This document shows positions 24,913-35,178 of a stretch of 64,000 nt of DNA, one piece after another (position 1 is the first letter of the stretch; the number at the start of each line of letters is the position of its first letter). The stretch comes from Cesiribacter sp. SM1 (GTDB taxonomy: Bacteria > Bacteroidota > Bacteroidia > Cytophagales > Cyclobacteriaceae): contig NZ_JAHXBU010000041.1 in the NCBI RefSeq assembly GCF_020178975.1, positions 1 to 64,000 of the forward strand, written 5' to 3'. The notes beneath the pieces were generated by a model, which saw only the letters and a list, made by a program, of their open reading frames with translations, ran no database searches and had not been told where the DNA came from. The translations under genes and the position numbers were made by a program.

Positions 24913-25710
24913 TTAATTCAATTTTATGATGTAGGCCCTGGGCCATCGCTTGCCGGTTATAAGTATATCTTCCGTTTTCGGATTATAGGCAATCCCATTC
25001 AGCACATTAGCTTTCGGGTACTCTCTTTTGATCTGATCGGCAATGGGCGATAAATCAAGCTTCCCCACAACTGTTCCGTCTGTGGGATCAATTTTCAGGA
25101 TGTAGTTAGTTTCCCATTGGTTGGCATAAATATAGCCATCGATATATTCCAGTTCGTTAAGCTGTTTGGCAGCAGCTCTGTTTTCTTTTACTTCCAGGCT
25201 TTTCACAACAGCAAAAGTAAGGGTATCCAGGTAGTGGAGCCGGTGGGTACCATCACTTACGATCAGGTGCTGCCCGTCTGTGGTAATGCCCCAGCCATCA
25301 AAACCATAGCTGAATGTACCCAGCTGTTCAAAGGAGCCGGCACGATATATGAAGCCCTTGTTGTGCTTCCAGGTGAGCTGGTAAACTTTATTATTCAATA
25401 CGGTAATGCCTTCGCCGAAGTACTTTTTCTTCAGTACTACCTTCTTCTTCTGGCTACCGCTTTCCAGATCTACCTCTGCGATCCAGGATTGATTAGCGCC
25501 TGTACTCTCATATAATTTGTCGCCCCAGTAGACCAGGCCCTGGGTGTAGGCTTTCCGGTTATGCTGCAGTGTTGCCTTCAGGCTGTAGGCAATGAAGTTA
25601 CTATCCGCTGCTACTGTTATTGCAGATCCGCTTTGCATACTCCCTGGGCTACACGACCAGCAAAGGAGGAGTTGCAAAGCAAAAATCAGGATGCCGATAA
25701 CAGGGTTCAT
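24913..25710 (-). CDS. Glutaminyl-peptide cyclotransferase, lipoprotein
   Basis: Fits the beta-propeller glutamine cyclotransferase family, which cyclises N-terminal Gln to pyroglutamate: YTQGLVYWGDKLYESTG, FGEGITVLNNKVYQLTWK, GWGITTDGQHLIVSDG, NELEYIDGYIYANQW, and VLNGIAYNP...ILITGKRWP. From Met at 25710 (MNPVIGILIFALQLLLC) the protein has a signal sequence ending LCWSC, a lipobox-like end. The frame is open to 25794, which would overlap the GH78-like gene by 7 bases; that extension is hydrophilic and unlikely. It may be co-transcribed with the rhamnosidase upstream. Confidence 0.88.
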   Translation of the reverse strand: MNPVIGILIFALQLLLCWSCSPGSMQSGSAITVAADSNFIAYSLKATLQHNRKAYTQGLVYWGDKLYESTGANQSWIAEVDLESGSQKKKVVLKKKYFGEGITVLNNKVYQLTWKHNKGFIYRAGSFEQLGTFSYGFDGWGITTDGQHLIVSDGTHRLHYLDTLTFAVVKSLEVKENRAAAKQLNELEYIDGYIYANQWETNYILKIDPTDGTVVGKLDLSPIADQIKREYPKANVLNGIAYNPKTEDILITGKRWPRAYIIKLN

Positions 25711-25787
25711 GAGTGCCGAATATGTATTTTTTCCTGAAACAGTGTTTTTATTATGGCAGGATTGCGATTCCTGATGTATCAGCCTGT

Positions 25788-28196
25788 TCACCATTTAAGC
25801 AGCTGGCGTCCACTTTTCAATGGCTTTTCCTGCTCGTGCCAAACAAAGCGGCCCTCTACGCCTTCTGGCAAACTTACTTCTGCCTGCAGCTTTCCCTTAC
25901 TATTTACATGGTAACGCACGCTGATCTCTCCTTTTGGATGAGGAACAGATCCTGATACTTTTTTGAGCTCTCCCAGCCGGGGCTCAATCAGCACTTTTGC
26001 AAAACCTGGTGCATCACTGTCAATGCCCAATACGGTTCTGAAAAATTCAATATTAGGACTGGCACCCCAGGCATGGCAGTCGGAGCGGGTTGGTTCGGGC
26101 TGCTCGGCCCAGGTAGTTAAGCCCCGTTTCAGCTGTGCCCTCCATTCGTCGAGCCAGCCGATGTATCCATTGCCTAAGCCAGCCTTGATGGCGGCTGCGT
26201 GCAGATAAAATTTAAAGTAGATGGTGGCCTGCACCAGGTCCTGCTGTGCCAGGGTCTTTTCCATTAGGCTGGTTGCTGTTGCTCCCTCTACCACACCTGC
26301 CAGCACGGCGAGGGCGTTGGTGTGCTGTGAGAAATGCCGCTTTTCAGGCGTATCAGCAAACAGTTCTTCTTCCACATCCCAATATACTGCTGCAATTGTG
26401 CGGCTAAGGTCTTCACTCCTACTTTCATATTCAGCTGCCAGTGCCGGTAATCCTGCGGCTCTTTCCAGCAAGGCTGCCGCCCTATAGGCAATGAGCAGCT
26501 GCAGGTCTAAGGGAGCAGAGGCGCCTGCTGCGGTGGCGGGGGCAATGCCGGCCTTCCAGCCAGGTCCGCTGGCCCAGTCTGTAAAGTTCCAGTAGGGCAT
26601 GCGCTTTAGTGAACCCCTGGGCTGCTGATAGCCGTGGTAAAAATCAAGGACCGACCGGCTCACCGGCAGCATTGCTTTTACAAAACTGGTGTCGCCGCGG
26701 TATTTCCAGTGGTCGTGCAGCATGGAGATCCACCAGAGTGAAAAGGGTGTTATGTACTGCGCCTCTCTGCTGGGATAGCGGCTCATGGTAAGCCCGCCCA
26801 GGGATTGGGAGAAACTAATCTGTTCTATGGCGTTGCGCATCAGGCGGTCGTCGCCGCTGTTGTAAAGCGAGACCAGTGCCTGAATGCGGGTGTCGCCTAC
26901 ATATTGCAGCTGCTCATAGTAAGGGGTATCCATGTAGGTTTCGTGTGCGCAAAGGCGGGCAGAGCGCCAGCCTACATCTAAAATAGTGCTTAGTTCCGGC
27001 ACGCCTGCATCAAAGCTTGCCTTCCGCTCAAACGGATAACCCGTATACAGACCATAGAGGTCATCCAGCTCAAGGGGTTCGGCGCCTGTCCGGATCTGCA
27101 GTTGCAAATAGCGCCAGGTGCGCCAAAAAAGCGGTACTATGGTTCGCTGGCTGCCGCCATCCAGCGTCCACCGGTCCTCATACCCTATAAAAACCTTTCC
27201 TGCTACTTTGTTGCGGTTGCCTTTCTGCTTTGTTTCTGCTGCAGGCTTCCCCTCATCTACAAACATAGATTCTGCATACTTCAGGCTCACCACAGCGCCT
27301 TTGCCTCCGCTTACATGGAGTACAGGGTAAGCAGTGGTGAGGTAAGTCTGGTCCAGCAGCAGGGTGGCTTTGGTATTAGCAGGAATATGAATAGACTTGC
27401 TCTCGCCGGGAAATCCGGCTGGAGGCTGCATGCCTGCTGCACTTCGTAAAACGGGAATACGCTGTGTTTCCAGGGCCATCGGCGGAATCTGGCGCTGGCG
27501 CAACATCCAGCCTTCATACCAGGGTTCAAAAAGACCATAGGCCAGGCCCGGAGAAATTTCAATGGCATTTGTCCAGCCGCTGTCATCAAAACCAGGCTGC
27601 TCCCATTGCCAGGGATAGTTGTTAAAGTCTACCTCTTCTCCCGGGTCTATTACAAAATAAGTATGCAAATTGGTGAGCAAGGGCGCATAGGCAGAATTTT
27701 TCCAGCTTTTCCAGGAGGCACCGGTATTAACAACTTCTTCAGCCGCACTATTCCCCTGCAAAATAAAGGCTGTTTGCCTGCTCTGCTGGCTCATGGGCTT
27801 ATGTTCGCCCCAGTTCCAAACCTGTGCAGCCAGCACATTATTGCCTTCCTTCAGGTAAGGCGCGAGGTCAATGGTTTCGAAGTTCCAGTGATACACATCG
27901 CTGCGGGCCGGGCCCCAGCACACCAGGGTACCGTTTACAAAAAGCTTATAGCGGTTATCGGCAGATACATGCACGGGAAAAGCAGCCGGTTTGGCAGGCA
28001 GTGTAACAGATTTACGAAAATGATAAACGCCGTATGCTTTAGGATCTTCCCCAGCCATAAAAATCCATTTGGCAGGCCAGGGCTTTTGCAGCAGCGCTGC
28101 GGGCAACTCTCTGGCAGGCAGCTGTGCCAGCAGCAAAGAGGGCAGGCAAATGCCTGCAAGCACCAGGCTTACAAGAAAAAAATGTATCCTACACAT
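25788..28196 (-). CDS. GH78-like alpha-L-rhamnosidase, exported
   Basis: An about 800-residue secreted protein: signal peptide MCRIHFFLVSLVLAGIC...LLAQ, and an N-terminal beta-sandwich (ADNRYKLFVNGTLVCWGPARSDVYHWNF) typical of alpha-L-rhamnosidases. A second beta domain follows, then an (alpha/alpha)6-type catalytic part with YMDTPYYEQLQYVGDTR (the ...D.PYYE..QY.GD motif of GH78) and NFTDWASGPG, and a C-terminal beta domain. It would cleave terminal L-rhamnose from plant or microbial glycans. No SusC/D pair is beside it. I place the start at 28196; the frame extends 10 codons further. Confidence 0.85.
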   Translation of the reverse strand: MCRIHFFLVSLVLAGICLPSLLLAQLPARELPAALLQKPWPAKWIFMAGEDPKAYGVYHFRKSVTLPAKPAAFPVHVSADNRYKLFVNGTLVCWGPARSDVYHWNFETIDLAPYLKEGNNVLAAQVWNWGEHKPMSQQSRQTAFILQGNSAAEEVVNTGASWKSWKNSAYAPLLTNLHTYFVIDPGEEVDFNNYPWQWEQPGFDDSGWTNAIEISPGLAYGLFEPWYEGWMLRQRQIPPMALETQRIPVLRSAAGMQPPAGFPGESKSIHIPANTKATLLLDQTYLTTAYPVLHVSGGKGAVVSLKYAESMFVDEGKPAAETKQKGNRNKVAGKVFIGYEDRWTLDGGSQRTIVPLFWRTWRYLQLQIRTGAEPLELDDLYGLYTGYPFERKASFDAGVPELSTILDVGWRSARLCAHETYMDTPYYEQLQYVGDTRIQALVSLYNSGDDRLMRNAIEQISFSQSLGGLTMSRYPSREAQYITPFSLWWISMLHDHWKYRGDTSFVKAMLPVSRSVLDFYHGYQQPRGSLKRMPYWNFTDWASGPGWKAGIAPATAAGASAPLDLQLLIAYRAAALLERAAGLPALAAEYESRSEDLSRTIAAVYWDVEEELFADTPEKRHFSQHTNALAVLAGVVEGATATSLMEKTLAQQDLVQATIYFKFYLHAAAIKAGLGNGYIGWLDEWRAQLKRGLTTWAEQPEPTRSDCHAWGASPNIEFFRTVLGIDSDAPGFAKVLIEPRLGELKKVSGSVPHPKGEISVRYHVNSKGKLQAEVSLPEGVEGRFVWHEQEKPLKSGRQLLKW

Positions 28197-28408
28197 CCCT
28201 ACTTTTAAAATGCCTGTTTCTGCCATAGCTACGAGTATAAAACCTGCACCATAAGCAACATCGCCGTTAATAATTCTCCCTTACTGATCGGTTTCCTCCT
28301 TTATCATTCTCATTCAATCTAAGAAATTATTCCCTAACAGTTAGTGTTTCAGCAAGTAGGGCTCCGGGAGCGTTTAAAAAATCTCTGGGCACTCGAAAAA
28401 ATTAATAC

Positions 28409-28416
28409 TATCTTTG
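28409..28416 (+). promoter_or_regulatory. -7 promoter element (TATCTTTG) for the ABC-F gene
   Basis: TATCTTTG matches the Bacteroidota -7 consensus TAnnTTTG, 19 bp before the start at 28436. No clear TTTG was found at the -33 spacing. Confidence 0.45.
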
Positions 28417-28435
28417 CAGGCTTATTTAATAAATC

Positions 28436-30082
28436 ATGATCTCAGTTGACGCAGTAGGTGTTGAGTTTAATGGTTCGGCGCTGTTCAGCAATGTTACCTT
28501 TAACATCAACGATAACGACAGAATTGCCCTTATGGGCAAAAATGGCGCCGGTAAATCTACCTTACTCAAAATTATTGCAGGCGTAAACAAGCCTACCCGC
28601 GGTAAAATATCGGCCCCTAAAGATGCCGTAATTGCCTACTTACCACAGCACCTGCTAACCGAAGACAAGTGCAGTGTGTTCGAAGAGGCCTCCAAGGCTT
28701 TCTCGAAAATCCTGGATATGAAAAACAGGATGGATGCCCTTAACAAAGAGCTGGAAACGCGTACCGATTACGAATCTGAAGAATATTATAAAATTATTGA
28801 GCAGGTAACAGAGCTTAGTGAAAAATATTACTCTGTTGAGGAGATTAACTTTGATGCAGAGGTAGAAAAAACCCTGCTGGGCCTGGGCTTTCTAAGAGCT
28901 GACTTTAACAGGCCTACCAGTGAGTTTAGCGGTGGCTGGCGCATGCGTATTGAGCTTGCAAAAATACTGCTGCAGAAGCCCGACCTGATTCTGCTCGATG
29001 AGCCCACCAACCACATGGATATTGAATCGATACAGTGGCTGGAGGATTTCCTGGTAAACAATGCCAAGGCGGTTATCGTGATCTCGCACGATAAAACCTT
29101 TGTAGATAACATTACCAACCGCACCATTGAGGTGACCATGGGCCGTATTTACGACTATAAAGTAAACTACAGCCATTACCTGGAGCTGCGCAAAGAACGC
29201 CGCGAGCAGCAGCAAAAGCAGTTCGACGACCAGCAAAAGCAGATTGCCGAGATTCAGGAGTTTATAGATCGTTTCAAGGGCACCTACTCCAAAACCCTGC
29301 AGGTACAATCGCGGGTGAAAATGCTGGAGAAAATGGAAATTGTGGAGGTAGATGAGGTTGATACTTCGCACCTGAACATTAAATTTCCGCCTGCACCACG
29401 CTCCGGCACCTACCCGGTGGTGGTAGAAAGCTTAACTAAAAAATACGGCGACCACACCGTATTCCGCGATGCCTCCCTTACCATAGAGCGAGGCCAGAAA
29501 GTAGCCTTTGTGGGCAAAAACGGCGAGGGTAAATCTACGCTGGTTAAAGCCATAATGGGCGAGATAGATTATGAGGGCAAGCTTCAGCTGGGGCACAACA
29601 GCATGATTGGCTACTTTGCCCAGAACCAGGCTTCGCTGCTCGATGGTGAGCTCTCTGTTTTTCAGACCATAGACCAGATTGCCGTTGGCGATATGCGCAC
29701 CAAAATAAAGGACCTGCTGGGTGCCTTTATGTTTGGCGGCGATACCATAGAGAAAAAGGTAAAGGTACTGTCCGGTGGTGAAAAAACCCGCCTGGCCATG
29801 ATCAAGCTGCTGCTGCAGCCGGTTAACCTGCTGATTCTCGATGAGCCTACCAACCACCTGGACATCAAAACAAAGGATATCCTCAAAGAAGCACTCAAAG
29901 CTTTCGACGGTACGCTTATCCTGGTATCGCACGACAGGGACTTCCTGGATGGCCTGGCCACCAAGGTGTTTGAGTTTGGCAACAAGCGCATCAGGGAGCA
30001 CTTTGAGGACATCGGGGGCTTTCTGCGCAATAAAAAGCTGGAAAACCTGCGCGAGATTGAAAGAACAGTAGCTGCAAAGTAA
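28436..30082 (+). CDS. ABC-F family ATPase (translation factor type)
   Basis: Two ABC cassettes in one 548-residue soluble chain without membrane segments. Cassette 1 has GKNGAGKST, FSGGWRMRIELAKILL and LLDEPTNHMD. A charged linker follows (about 240-300, EQQQKQFDDQQKQIAEIQ). Cassette 2 has GKNGEGKST, LSGGEKTRLAMIKLLL and ILDEPTNHLD. ABC-F proteins act on the ribosome (E-site gating or antibiotic protection). This one resembles the YbiT/Uup-type housekeeping members; no resistance role is visible. A strong terminator follows. Confidence 0.93.
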   Translation: MISVDAVGVEFNGSALFSNVTFNINDNDRIALMGKNGAGKSTLLKIIAGVNKPTRGKISAPKDAVIAYLPQHLLTEDKCSVFEEASKAFSKILDMKNRMDALNKELETRTDYESEEYYKIIEQVTELSEKYYSVEEINFDAEVEKTLLGLGFLRADFNRPTSEFSGGWRMRIELAKILLQKPDLILLDEPTNHMDIESIQWLEDFLVNNAKAVIVISHDKTFVDNITNRTIEVTMGRIYDYKVNYSHYLELRKERREQQQKQFDDQQKQIAEIQEFIDRFKGTYSKTLQVQSRVKMLEKMEIVEVDEVDTSHLNIKFPPAPRSGTYPVVVESLTKKYGDHTVFRDASLTIERGQKVAFVGKNGEGKSTLVKAIMGEIDYEGKLQLGHNSMIGYFAQNQASLLDGELSVFQTIDQIAVGDMRTKIKDLLGAFMFGGDTIEKKVKVLSGGEKTRLAMIKLLLQPVNLLILDEPTNHLDIKTKDILKEALKAFDGTLILVSHDRDFLDGLATKVFEFGNKRIREHFEDIGGFLRNKKLENLREIERTVAAK

Positions 30083-30132
30083 CCAGCAACTGCACTGTTC
30101 TTGCCTGAAGGTAAGAATCTCTATATATACCA

Positions 30133-30170
30133 AAGCCGTGCATTGTAGAAAATGCACGGCTTCTTTTGTT
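30133..30170 (+). terminator. Terminator after the ABC-F gene
   Basis: Perfect 12-bp stem AAGCCGTGCATT (30133-30144) / AATGCACGGCTT (30151-30162) with a 6-nt loop, then CTTTTGTT. Confidence 0.9.
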
Positions 30171-30212
30171 CTATTGCTATGTAAAGGCTGCCTAATGAGC
30201 CACAATAGGCTG

Positions 30213-30596
30213 CTATTCTCCATCTGTATTCTTTTTCCAGATCACCTCTTTGTTCGTAATTTTTGCTTCCTCTTCAGGGTTGCAAACCATTACCAGTTCT
30301 CCCTCGCAGTTATACACCGCACTACCGGCACAGGGGCAGCAGAGTGGTCCTCCAACTGACATGATAAAAACAGTCTGGCCACCATAAGTGCCCTGGGTAA
30401 TTCCACCCAACTGGCAGGGATTGTCAGCGGAAGGTTCTGCCGAATTATCTATGCGTTCCCGCAGCCAGGCTAATTCCTGTGTTGGGTCCGACAGTCCACA
30501 GGCATCAGCAACAGCCTTTTCGGGGTTAACGGCCTCGTACTGGTCACAAGCTACGGCCGTAGCAAACAGGAATAGAACGAGCAGTATCTTTTTCAT
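30213..30596 (-). CDS. Cys-rich lipoprotein, 127 aa
   Basis: Signal peptide with lipobox (MKKILLVLFLFATAVAC), so lipid-anchored. The mature part has a striking Cys cluster GGPLCCPCAGSAVYNCEGELVMVC after an Asp/Pro-rich first half. I do not recognise the family. The Cys set could bind metal or form disulfides in the periplasm. Start at 30596 chosen for the signal peptide. Confidence 0.65.
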   Translation of the reverse strand: MKKILLVLFLFATAVACDQYEAVNPEKAVADACGLSDPTQELAWLRERIDNSAEPSADNPCQLGGITQGTYGGQTVFIMSVGGPLCCPCAGSAVYNCEGELVMVCNPEEEAKITNKEVIWKKNTDGE

Positions 30597-30792
30597 ACAG
30601 CAGAGCATTTAAGTAGAAGATTGAGGTCTTTGTTAAAAGACAGCTGCTCTACCCAAAGGGTTGGTTGCCCTCACTTGAAAAGACTACGCTCCTCCTGTGC
30701 CTACAGCCGAATTATCGCAGCACAACAGTAAATCTATGGATACTGCGCTATCAGCAGGTTAAGTACTATGCTCTTTACTGCAGTTGCTGAGT

Positions 30793-32670
30793 TTACTCCA
30801 GCTTAAAGATCATAGATTCCAGCGGCTGCAGCGCTACACTTACGCTACCTTCCCCATTTACCACCTTAAGGCTAGCAGATTGCTCCCCATACAGCTGATC
30901 CTTTATGGTGTATTCACCATCCCGCAGGTTCCATGATTTTATAAGCTCCGCGGGTACTTTCAGACTAAAGCTGTAGCTGTTCTCTCCACTAAAATTAGAC
31001 ACAACGATCAGGCGTTCACCATCTGCCCAGCGGGCAAACGAAAACAGCTTGTCATTGTAGCCTTCGCTCTGGCTCCGGTTGTAGGCATGCAGGTCCTGGT
31101 ACTTGCCCATAAGGGCTTTGCTGCTGATGGTGTAGTTAAGCAGGCGCTTGTAGAAATCGCGCAGCTCTTTTTCTTCCGGCCTAAGCTGCCCGCCATCATA
31201 TTTCTTATCATTTATCCAGCGCTGATGGTGAGGAACGCCTACATAATCAAAGATAGAGGTGCGGCTGGGCGAACCAAAGCCTCCCCTTTCGGCACCGGGC
31301 TCGCCTACCTCCTGCCCAAAGTAAACAAGGGTGGGAGAAGTGCTGATAGTAGCAGAAACGACCATTGCTGGTTTTCCTTTTTCTGCGCTTCCGGCAAATT
31401 CGGGGCTGGCAATGCGCTGCTCGTCGTGGTTCTCCAGGAAATGGAGCATGTGGTGCTCAATATCGGCATGGCCCCTCTGTATGGCTGCCAGGTGATCGGT
31501 ACTGCCATGGCCCTGCATGATATGCTTCAGCGTATCGTAAAGCTCTACCTTATCGTAGAGGTAATCCATTTTACCCAGCTGTATGTAATTGCGATACAAA
31601 TTTGGGTTGTACACTTCGGCCAGCAGAAAAGCATCCGGATTTTTCATTTTGATGGCTGAATTCATATAGCTCCAGAATTCTACCGGCACCATCTCTGCCA
31701 TATCAAAACGGAAACCATCTACACCCATATCCAGCCAGTACAGGGCTATGTCACGGAACTTCTTCCAGGAGTCCGGCACTTCCCTGTCGAGCCAGAACCT
31801 GTAATGAGCTTTATAGCCCTCCTGCTCGTAGCCATCGGGCAGTTCATCAAAATCTTTGGTACCATCTGGCTGCACCCCGTAATTGATCTTAACCGTTTCG
31901 TACCAGTCGTGAAAGTGGGGCTGCGAGAGGCGTGAACCATTGCCCGTCCATTTGGCAGGGGTTTCTTCGAACATGCCATCTGCAAGGGGGTGCTGCTCTC
32001 CGCCAAGAGGCCTGTAGCCATCCAAAGGCTCCGGCACCTTAAAGCTTTCGCCGGGATTATAATAAAAGTTATTGTCCCTGGCGTAGGTTACAGTTGTATC
32101 ATCGCTGGCACCAAAGTCTTCAACACCCTCGGGATTGTTTTTCCCTTCGTAACGCCTGGCTATATGGTTGGGTACAATATCGATGAGCACTTTCATACCA
32201 TTGCGATGCGTGCGTTCAATGAGGGCTTTAAACTCATCCAGCCGCTCGGCAGGATCTTCGGCCAGATCGGGGTTTACGTTGTAGTAATCCTTTACGGCAT
32301 AGGGTGAGCCTGCCCTGCCCTTTACCACATCAGGATCGTCGTTAGAGATGCCATAGGCGGTATAGTCCCTGATAAGGGCATGATGCGGAACGCCGGTGTA
32401 CCAGATATGGGTAACGCCAAGCCCCCTGATCTCCTGCAGGGCCTTGTTTGTAATATCATTAAACTTACCTACTCCGTTCTCTTCAGGGGTGCCCCAGGGC
32501 TTGTTGGTGGTATTGGTATTGCCAAACAACCGGGTAAATACCTGGTATACCACCACCTTTTGCTCATGTGTGGTTTCTAACATTTCTTGCTGATGTGTTT
32601 CCTGCGCACAGCCGGGCGCACCTAACAAGGCTGCAAGCAATAGCCTTAAAGATCTTTTTAGCTTAAACAT
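30793..32670 (-). CDS. GH13 alpha-amylase family lipoprotein
   Basis: A 625-residue exported glycosidase with a lipobox ending GAPGC at residue 21. The (beta/alpha)8 catalytic motifs are clear: LIDIVPNH (region I), GVDGFRFDMAE with the nucleophile Asp (region II), FLLAEVYNP with the acid/base Glu (region III), and LENHDEQR with the third Asp (region IV). A C-terminal beta domain (NLRDGEYTIKDQ...) follows. It should cleave alpha-1,4-glucans outside the cytoplasm. It is monocistronic; no susCD is beside it. Confidence 0.94.
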   Translation of the reverse strand: MFKLKRSLRLLLAALLGAPGCAQETHQQEMLETTHEQKVVVYQVFTRLFGNTNTTNKPWGTPEENGVGKFNDITNKALQEIRGLGVTHIWYTGVPHHALIRDYTAYGISNDDPDVVKGRAGSPYAVKDYYNVNPDLAEDPAERLDEFKALIERTHRNGMKVLIDIVPNHIARRYEGKNNPEGVEDFGASDDTTVTYARDNNFYYNPGESFKVPEPLDGYRPLGGEQHPLADGMFEETPAKWTGNGSRLSQPHFHDWYETVKINYGVQPDGTKDFDELPDGYEQEGYKAHYRFWLDREVPDSWKKFRDIALYWLDMGVDGFRFDMAEMVPVEFWSYMNSAIKMKNPDAFLLAEVYNPNLYRNYIQLGKMDYLYDKVELYDTLKHIMQGHGSTDHLAAIQRGHADIEHHMLHFLENHDEQRIASPEFAGSAEKGKPAMVVSATISTSPTLVYFGQEVGEPGAERGGFGSPSRTSIFDYVGVPHHQRWINDKKYDGGQLRPEEKELRDFYKRLLNYTISSKALMGKYQDLHAYNRSQSEGYNDKLFSFARWADGERLIVVSNFSGENSYSFSLKVPAELIKSWNLRDGEYTIKDQLYGEQSASLKVVNGEGSVSVALQPLESMIFKLE

Positions 32671-32791
32671 GTAATTAGGTGCTTAAAATGGCTGGAACTG
32701 TATAATATACAAAGGTTTTTACAGCCTTCATATAACTATTTAAATATTAGCATATTGTGGTGCGGCGGCCAAAGCCGTTACCAGAGTCTTA

Positions 32792-33205
32792 TCAGAAAGA
32801 GGCTTTTTCTTCCTTACTAAGGGCTAAGCGCAGGCTGAACAGTGAGAGCAGGAGCGTTAAAGGAGTAAACAGCATTTTTTCCAGCTCGTTGTTTGAGAAC
32901 AGGTTACCCACCGTATTCAAAAGGAAAAGCAGAAACATTGCCCAGAGTGCTGTTTTGATTACCATCCGGTTGAGCTTTACTTTTAGTATGCCTGCGTGGG
33001 TGCCTACCACCGCCAGCATCAATAAATTCAGAACCACCGATACCGCTTCAAATACAAGCATTTGTGAAGCATCTTTAAGCCTGCCGCCCCACACAATCTC
33101 AAAGGGTATAATCCCCAGCATAACGAGTAAATGAAACACTACAATAAGCGACAAAATAATAAGTATACCGCTGGTAGCAATTTGCCTGGTTAACGGGCTG
33201 TTCAT
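32792..33205 (-). CDS. Integral membrane protein, 4 helices
   Basis: About 137 residues with four hydrophobic segments (SGILIILSLIVVFHLLVML, MLVFEAVSVVLNLLMLAVVG, MVIKTALWAMFLLFLLNTVG, MLFTPLTLLLSLFSLRLAL). It has no recognised domain. Start placed at MNSPLTRQI (33205). It follows pccB on the same strand but is separated from it by a strong terminator. Confidence 0.65.
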   Translation of the reverse strand: MNSPLTRQIATSGILIILSLIVVFHLLVMLGIIPFEIVWGGRLKDASQMLVFEAVSVVLNLLMLAVVGTHAGILKVKLNRMVIKTALWAMFLLFLLNTVGNLFSNNELEKMLFTPLTLLLSLFSLRLALSKEEKASF

Positions 33206-33277
33206 AAATTTATTAATTTGAGAATTAATGTTGAGCAGTGGATGATCATTAAAAAGACCAGGCAAAAAAGCCTAAAA

Positions 33278-33313
33278 CACTGTAGCAGCTGCTGTGTATC
33301 AGCTGCTACAGTG
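33278..33313 (-). terminator. Terminator after the acyl-CoA carboxylase gene
   Basis: Perfect 14-bp stem CACTGTAGCAGCTG (33278-33291) / CAGCTGCTACAGTG (33300-33313), 8-nt loop. On the minus strand it is followed by TTTTAGGCTTTTTT. Confidence 0.9.
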
Positions 33314-33328
33314 CCTGCTGAGGTGTTT

Positions 33329-34918
33329 TTATAGCGGAATGTTACCGTGTTTTTTCCTGGGCAGCACTGCCACCTTGTTTTCCAGCATTTTGTAGGCTTT
33401 CATAAGCTTACGGCGGGTATCGGAGGGGAGTATCACCTCATCTACATAGCCCCGATGTGCGGCACGGTAAGGGTTGGCAAACTTTTGAGTGTACTCATCA
33501 ACCTTTTCCTGCAGCCTGGCTTCGGGATCGGCTGCCTCCTGTATCTCGCGGCGGAAAATGATTTCTGTAGCTCCCTTGGCTCCCATTACGGCTATTTCGG
33601 CCATGGGCCAGGCAAAGTTCATATCGGCGCCAATGTGCTTGGAGTTCATAACATCATAAGCCCCACCGTAGGCCTTACGGGTAATAACGGTAATGCGGGG
33701 CACGGTGGCCTCTGAGAAGGCATACAGCAGCTTGGCACCATTGGTGATGATGGCGTTCCACTCCTGGTCGGTGCCTGGCAAAAAGCCGGGTACATCTTCC
33801 AGCACCAGCAGGGGTATGTTAAAGCTGTCGCAGAAGCGCACAAAACGGGCAGCCTTAATGCTGGCGTGGTTATCGAGCACACCAGCCAGAAAGGCTGGAT
33901 TGTTGCCCACAATACCAATGCTGCGGCCACCTAAACGGGCAAAGCCCACCACTATGTTTTCTGCAAAATTCTTATGTACCTCAAAAAAGCTACCGGGGTC
34001 TGCCAGCTGCTCAATTACCTCGCGTATGTCGTAGGGCTGGTTTGGCGTTTCCGGAATGAGGGTATCCAGGTCGGGACGGCTTTCATCTATGGTTACTTCA
34101 TATGGCAGGGCGGGTGCATCTTCTTCGCAGTTCTGCGGAATATAGCTAAGCAGGCGCTTAATGTAGTTGATGCACTCCACCTCATTGGCACAGCTGAAAT
34201 GGGTTACCCCGCTTTTAGTACTGTGGGTGCTGGCACCGCCCAACTCTTCGGCGGTTACATCTTCCTGTGTAACCGTTTTTACCACATTGGGGCCGGTAAC
34301 AAACATATAGCTGGTGTCTTCCACCATCATAATAAAGTCTGTAATGGCTGGGCTATACACAGCGCCTCCTGCACACGGCCCCATAATGGCAGATATTTGC
34401 GGAATAACGCCACTGGCCAGGGTATTGCGGTAAAAGATATCGGCATAACCTCCCAGGGATACTACCCCCTCCTGTATGCGGGCGCCGCCGGAATCGTTTA
34501 GCCCGATAATGGGTGCGCCGGTTTTCATGGCCAGCTCCATAATGCGCACAATTTTTTCGGCATGCGCCTCTGCAAGGGAGCCTCCAAGTACTGTAAAATC
34601 CTGTGCAAAAACGTAGATGGTACGCCCGTTTACAGTACCGTAACCGGTTACCACACCATCACCTAAAAAGTGCTGCTGGTCGAGGCCAAAATCGCGGCTG
34701 CGGTGCATTACAAACTTTCCGATCTCCTCGAAAGAACCTTCGTCGAGCAGCAGGTGAATACGCTCGCGGGCTGTTAGCTTGCCTTTTTTATGCTGGGCAT
34801 TAATGCGGTCCTGACCACCGCCAAGGAGTGCCTCCTCGTTCTTTCTCTTTAGTAGCTCGTATTTTTGCTGATGTGTTGGGAATGTATAGGTGTGTTCGTT
34901 AGATGATTGCTCGGCCAT
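33329..34918 (-). CDS. pccB: Acyl-CoA carboxylase beta subunit (propionyl-CoA carboxylase type)
   Basis: A 529-residue carboxyltransferase that moves CO2 from carboxybiotin to propionyl-CoA or a related acyl-CoA. Motifs: [25 protein letters not shown] (oxyanion region, N-half), and [21 protein letters not shown] and [14 protein letters not shown] (C-half). The biotin carboxylase and carrier subunits are not in this window. A partial copy of the operator-like motif (ACGTTTGC at 34928-34935) lies just before its start. Confidence 0.93.
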   Translation of the reverse strand: MAEQSSNEHTYTFPTHQQKYELLKRKNEEALLGGGQDRINAQHKKGKLTARERIHLLLDEGSFEEIGKFVMHRSRDFGLDQQHFLGDGVVTGYGTVNGRTIYVFAQDFTVLGGSLAEAHAEKIVRIMELAMKTGAPIIGLNDSGGARIQEGVVSLGGYADIFYRNTLASGVIPQISAIMGPCAGGAVYSPAITDFIMMVEDTSYMFVTGPNVVKTVTQEDVTAEELGGASTHSTKSGVTHFSCANEVECINYIKRLLSYIPQNCEEDAPALPYEVTIDESRPDLDTLIPETPNQPYDIREVIEQLADPGSFFEVHKNFAENIVVGFARLGGRSIGIVGNNPAFLAGVLDNHASIKAARFVRFCDSFNIPLLVLEDVPGFLPGTDQEWNAIITNGAKLLYAFSEATVPRITVITRKAYGGAYDVMNSKHIGADMNFAWPMAEIAVMGAKGATEIIFRREIQEAADPEARLQEKVDEYTQKFANPYRAAHRGYVDEVILPSDTRRKLMKAYKMLENKVAVLPRKKHGNIPL

Positions 34919-34949
34919 AATTAAAAAACGTTTGCATCAAATATAAATA

Positions 34950-34986
34950 AAAAAACAACGCTACCCTGCTTTTGCCTGGTAGCGCT
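34950..34986 (-). terminator. Terminator at the end of the GH16 operon
   Basis: Stem CGCTACC (34959-34965) / GGTAGCG (34978-34984), 12-nt loop. On the minus strand it is followed by TTTTTTTATT. It lies about 200 bp beyond the last GH16 gene and 40 bp before pccB, separating the two transcripts. The 212 bp between it and 35178 hold no gene I can support. Confidence 0.7.
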
Positions 34987-35178
34987 GAATAGCTATACTA
35001 AACCACATTTATAAAAATGACCCCGGGTTAGTGTATGAACCCTCTCCCGAGAACCCGCAGGTCACTTCAACCTCTTGTTTTTTTTTAAGGAACAGGTGCC
35101 GGGTGTGCGATGGTCTGCCACTGCAGTATCAGCTAAATAGCACCAGGGGTACCGCAGCCTCACAGCTCCATTCACTAA

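Noticed and set aside
27606-28208. 200-codon plus-strand frame over the GH78-like gene
   Set aside because: Antisense to the rhamnosidase start and signal peptide; no recognisable domain.
29432-30223. Long minus-strand frame (263 codons) over the ABC-F gene
   Set aside because: Fully antisense to a clear ABC-F gene with all motifs; no protein-like pattern of its own.
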